Source: CAYJAD01 sp964370675 (lineage in GTDB: Bacteria; Desulfobacterota; Desulfovibrionia; Desulfovibrionales; Desulfovibrionaceae). From it: a stretch of DNA of 17,681 nt. Location of the stretch: the NCBI GenBank assembly GCA_964370675.1, contig CAYJKC010000040.1, positions 1 to 17,681 on the forward strand, in the 5' to 3' direction. The notes below the pieces were generated by a model. The model was not told the DNA's origin. It worked only from the letters and a program-made list of their open reading frames with translations, and made no database searches. Below are positions 15,492-17,681 of the stretch, piece by piece. Every line of letters begins with the position of its first letter. Position 1 is the first letter of the stretch. The position numbers and the translations under genes are program-made.

Positions 15492-17636
15492 ATGATTAGG
15501 ATACAAGAAATATTAGACCAAGTTGCTTCAAAAAATGTTGAAGCAAATCTTGCTCTTATTCAAAAAGCATATGTGTATGCCGCCTCAGCTCATGCTGGTC
15601 AAACTCGCCTTTCCGGAGAGCCATATCTTTCGCACCCTTTGGCTGTAGCACACACTCTAGCAGAGCTTGGTTTTGATGAGTTTACGGTCGTGGCTGGTCT
15701 TTTGCACGACACTGTAGAAGATACCAAGGCTAGTGTTGAAGATATTGACGAATTATTTGGTGAAGATGTAGCAGATATTGTGGATGGTGTTACCAAGATA
15801 AGCCTTATTCCTTTTGACTCAAAAGAGCATGCCCAAGCTGAAAATATCCGTAAAATGATTCTTGCTATGAGCCATGATATTCGGGTGTTAATGGTCAAAC
15901 TTGCTGACCGCATTCATAATATGCGCACTCTTGATTTTCAAAAAGATCATAAAAAACGCCGTATCGCCCAAGAAACTATGGATATTTATGCTCCTCTAGC
16001 TAATCGCTTAGGCTTGCACAGAGTCAAACAAATTTTAGAAGATTTAAGTTTTAAATATTTGCATCCTGATGTGTATAAGCAAATAACCACATGGCTTGAC
16101 GATAACCAAGTGGTTGAGCGTAAAATCATTGATAAGGTGGTTGAACGCATTGAGCAATTAATCAGTAGCAATAAAATTGAAGGCAGTGTTTATGGCAGAA
16201 TAAAGCATAAGTTCAGCATACATAAAAAGATGCAGCAGCTTTCTGTAGGGCTTGATGACATGCATGACATTATGGCCTTTAGGGTTTTAGTAGAAGATGT
16301 AAAAGATTGCTATGCTGTCCTTGGTCTTGTGCACTCACAATGGCGACCTGTGCATGGGAGGTTTAAAGATTACATTTCTATGCCAAAGGCTAATGGTTAT
16401 CAAAGTTTACACACTACAGTTATTGGGCCTGAGGGTGAGCGCATTGAAATTCAAATTCGCACTGAAGAAATGCATCGTCAAGCCGAACACGGTGTGGCAT
16501 CACATTGGTTATATAAAGAAAAGGGTAAAGTTAGCCCCAAGGATTTAGCACAATTTTCTTGGCTACAAGAAATATTTGAACGCCAACGTGATGAAAGTGA
16601 CTCTAAAGAGTTTATGCATACTTTGCGCTTAGATTTGTATAAAGATGAAATATATGTATATACTCCTAATAATGATGTTAAACAATTGCCAAAGGGAGCA
16701 ACTCCATTAGATTTTGCCTTTTATGTGCACACTAAGGTTGGGCATCACTGTTCTGGTGGTAAGATTAATGGCAAGTTGGTTCCATTAAGTACAGAACTTA
16801 AAACTGGTGATATTGTAGAAGTTGTTACAGATCAATCGCGTCATCCTAGTAGAGATTGGTTAAAATTTGTAAAAACTTCTAAGGCTCGTAGCTATATTAG
16901 GCATTATTTGCGTACAGAAGAAAGAAGTCGTGCTCTTGCTCTTGGGCGTGAAATACTAGAAAAAGAAGGTCGCAAAGTTAGCCTTAATGTCGCTAAGGCT
17001 ATTAAGGGTGGGCAATTAAGCACTGTGGCCCACGAGATGAATTTTGACGGCGTAGATGACTTGCTTGCCAGCGTAGGTTACGCTCACCATACTCCACGTA
17101 AAGTTTTAAATAAGTTATATGCAGTGCTTAATCCTGATGCAGTAGGACCTCAAGCAGAGCCCGTAACCAAGACCAAGCCTACCAAGACTGAGAATACAAC
17201 AGGGGTGAAGTTAAGCGGTGTAGATGGCGTGCTTATACGTTATGCCAAATGTTGTAATCCTTTGCCGGGTGATACAATAATTGGTTATATTAGCATTAAT
17301 AATGGTATTGCTGTGCATCGTGCCGATTGTCCCAATGTGCCAAACATGGAGCCAGATCGCCTCATGGCTGTTAATTGGGACGGTGAGGAAAATAAACCCT
17401 ATTTTGCTCGTGTGCATATTATGGTGCGTAATGAGCGCGGAGTGCTTGCGCAAATTACTCAAACCCTTGCTCAAGAGAATGTAAATATTGATTCTCTAGT
17501 TTCAAATTCTTTGATTGATGGCAGAGGAGAAGTTGATTTGACTATTGAGGTTAATCATGTAAGTCAATTATATCAAACTATAGATAAAATAAACAAACTT
17601 GATCCTGTTATTGAAGTTACTCGCACATCAGAATAA
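15492..17636 (+). CDS. Bifunctional (p)ppGpp synthetase/hydrolase (RelA/SpoT family)
   Basis: It makes and degrades the stringent-response alarmone (p)ppGpp. The 714-aa protein has the long RSH architecture: an HD hydrolase domain (YLSHPLAVA, then LLHDTVEDT near 71-79), a synthetase domain (GRIKHKFSIHKKM, then PKANGYQSLHTTV and EIQIRTEEMH), a TGS domain (about 383-447), a Cys-rich domain with C587, C588, H609 and C613, and a C-terminal ACT domain (about 637-707). HGRFKDYIS contains the RFKD signature (290-293) of bifunctional enzymes, not the EFDD-type motif of RelA, and the HD motif is intact. The ATG at 15492 is chosen because AGGTG lies 6 nt upstream; the GTG at 15483 has none. It is probably co-transcribed with the upstream solute-binding protein gene. 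Confidence 0.95.
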   Translation: MIRIQEILDQVASKNVEANLALIQKAYVYAASAHAGQTRLSGEPYLSHPLAVAHTLAELGFDEFTVVAGLLHDTVEDTKASVEDIDELFGEDVADIVDGVTKISLIPFDSKEHAQAENIRKMILAMSHDIRVLMVKLADRIHNMRTLDFQKDHKKRRIAQETMDIYAPLANRLGLHRVKQILEDLSFKYLHPDVYKQITTWLDDNQVVERKIIDKVVERIEQLISSNKIEGSVYGRIKHKFSIHKKMQQLSVGLDDMHDIMAFRVLVEDVKDCYAVLGLVHSQWRPVHGRFKDYISMPKANGYQSLHTTVIGPEGERIEIQIRTEEMHRQAEHGVASHWLYKEKGKVSPKDLAQFSWLQEIFERQRDESDSKEFMHTLRLDLYKDEIYVYTPNNDVKQLPKGATPLDFAFYVHTKVGHHCSGGKINGKLVPLSTELKTGDIVEVVTDQSRHPSRDWLKFVKTSKARSYIRHYLRTEERSRALALGREILEKEGRKVSLNVAKAIKGGQLSTVAHEMNFDGVDDLLASVGYAHHTPRKVLNKLYAVLNPDAVGPQAEPVTKTKPTKTENTTGVKLSGVDGVLIRYAKCCNPLPGDTIIGYISINNGIAVHRADCPNVPNMEPDRLMAVNWDGEENKPYFARVHIMVRNERGVLAQITQTLAQENVNIDSLVSNSLIDGRGEVDLTIEVNHVSQLYQTIDKINKLDPVIEVTRTSE

Positions 17637-17668
17637 CTCTTAAGATGTAACCCCTAAAAATGTATTAT

Positions 17669-17672
17669 GGAG
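17669..17672 (+). promoter_or_regulatory. Ribosome site for a gene starting beyond the window
   Basis: TATTATGGAG near the right edge matches the ATGGAG sites seen before the MOSC and tupA genes. A plus-strand gene probably begins at or just past the window end. Confidence 0.35.
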
Positions 17673-17681
17673 TGCGGAATT

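Overview
The window is a low-GC bacterial chromosomal segment of ordinary, tightly packed genes. It contains no plasmid, phage, insertion-sequence or CRISPR hallmarks. The gene set suggests an anaerobic, formate-metabolising, tungsten-using bacterium, most like the Desulfovibrionales (sulfate-reducing and related Desulfobacterota). The evidence is fdhE/fdhD, a TupABC tungstate importer, two MoeA genes (one fused to a periplasmic-binding-protein-like domain) and a long bifunctional RelA/SpoT protein. This placement is inference from gene content and AT-rich composition; no rRNA is present to confirm it.

Left third (138-7815): a molybdenum/tungsten cofactor block built around a divergent control region (1727-1950). 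Leftward runs fdhE-fdhD, with a 13-nt overlap; these are maturation factors for formate dehydrogenase. Rightward runs a small MOSC-domain gene, then tupA (tungstate-binding protein), a strong intercistronic hairpin, tupB (permease) and tupC (ATPase, overlapping tupB), then moeA and a moeA-PBP fusion. Together these would import tungstate, insert the metal into molybdopterin, and mature a W- or Mo-dependent formate dehydrogenase. No dehydrogenase structural gene lies in the window.

Middle (7858-10021): 42 bp after the moeA fusion is a 184-aa three-segment membrane protein resembling PycTM/DUF5706, the membrane effector of Pycsar anti-phage systems. No nucleotide cyclase lies in the window, so it is a solitary candidate and the most interesting item here. 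Convergent to it is a GNAT acetyltransferase. Then, on the minus strand, come tRNA-Thr(CGT) and, 18 bp upstream of it, a D-alanyl-D-alanine carboxypeptidase.

Right part (10342-17681): a large SWIM-SNF2 helicase on the minus strand, and a divergent pair on the plus strand consisting of an orphan peptide/solute-binding protein followed 23 bp later by a bifunctional (p)ppGpp synthetase/hydrolase. The last bases carry a GGAG motif that probably serves a gene starting just outside the window.

Several starts were refined: SNF2 (ATG at 13560 rather than TTG at 13569), rsh (ATG at 15492 rather than GTG at 15483), and GTG for fdhD and the carboxypeptidase. The start of the solute-binding protein remains ambiguous.
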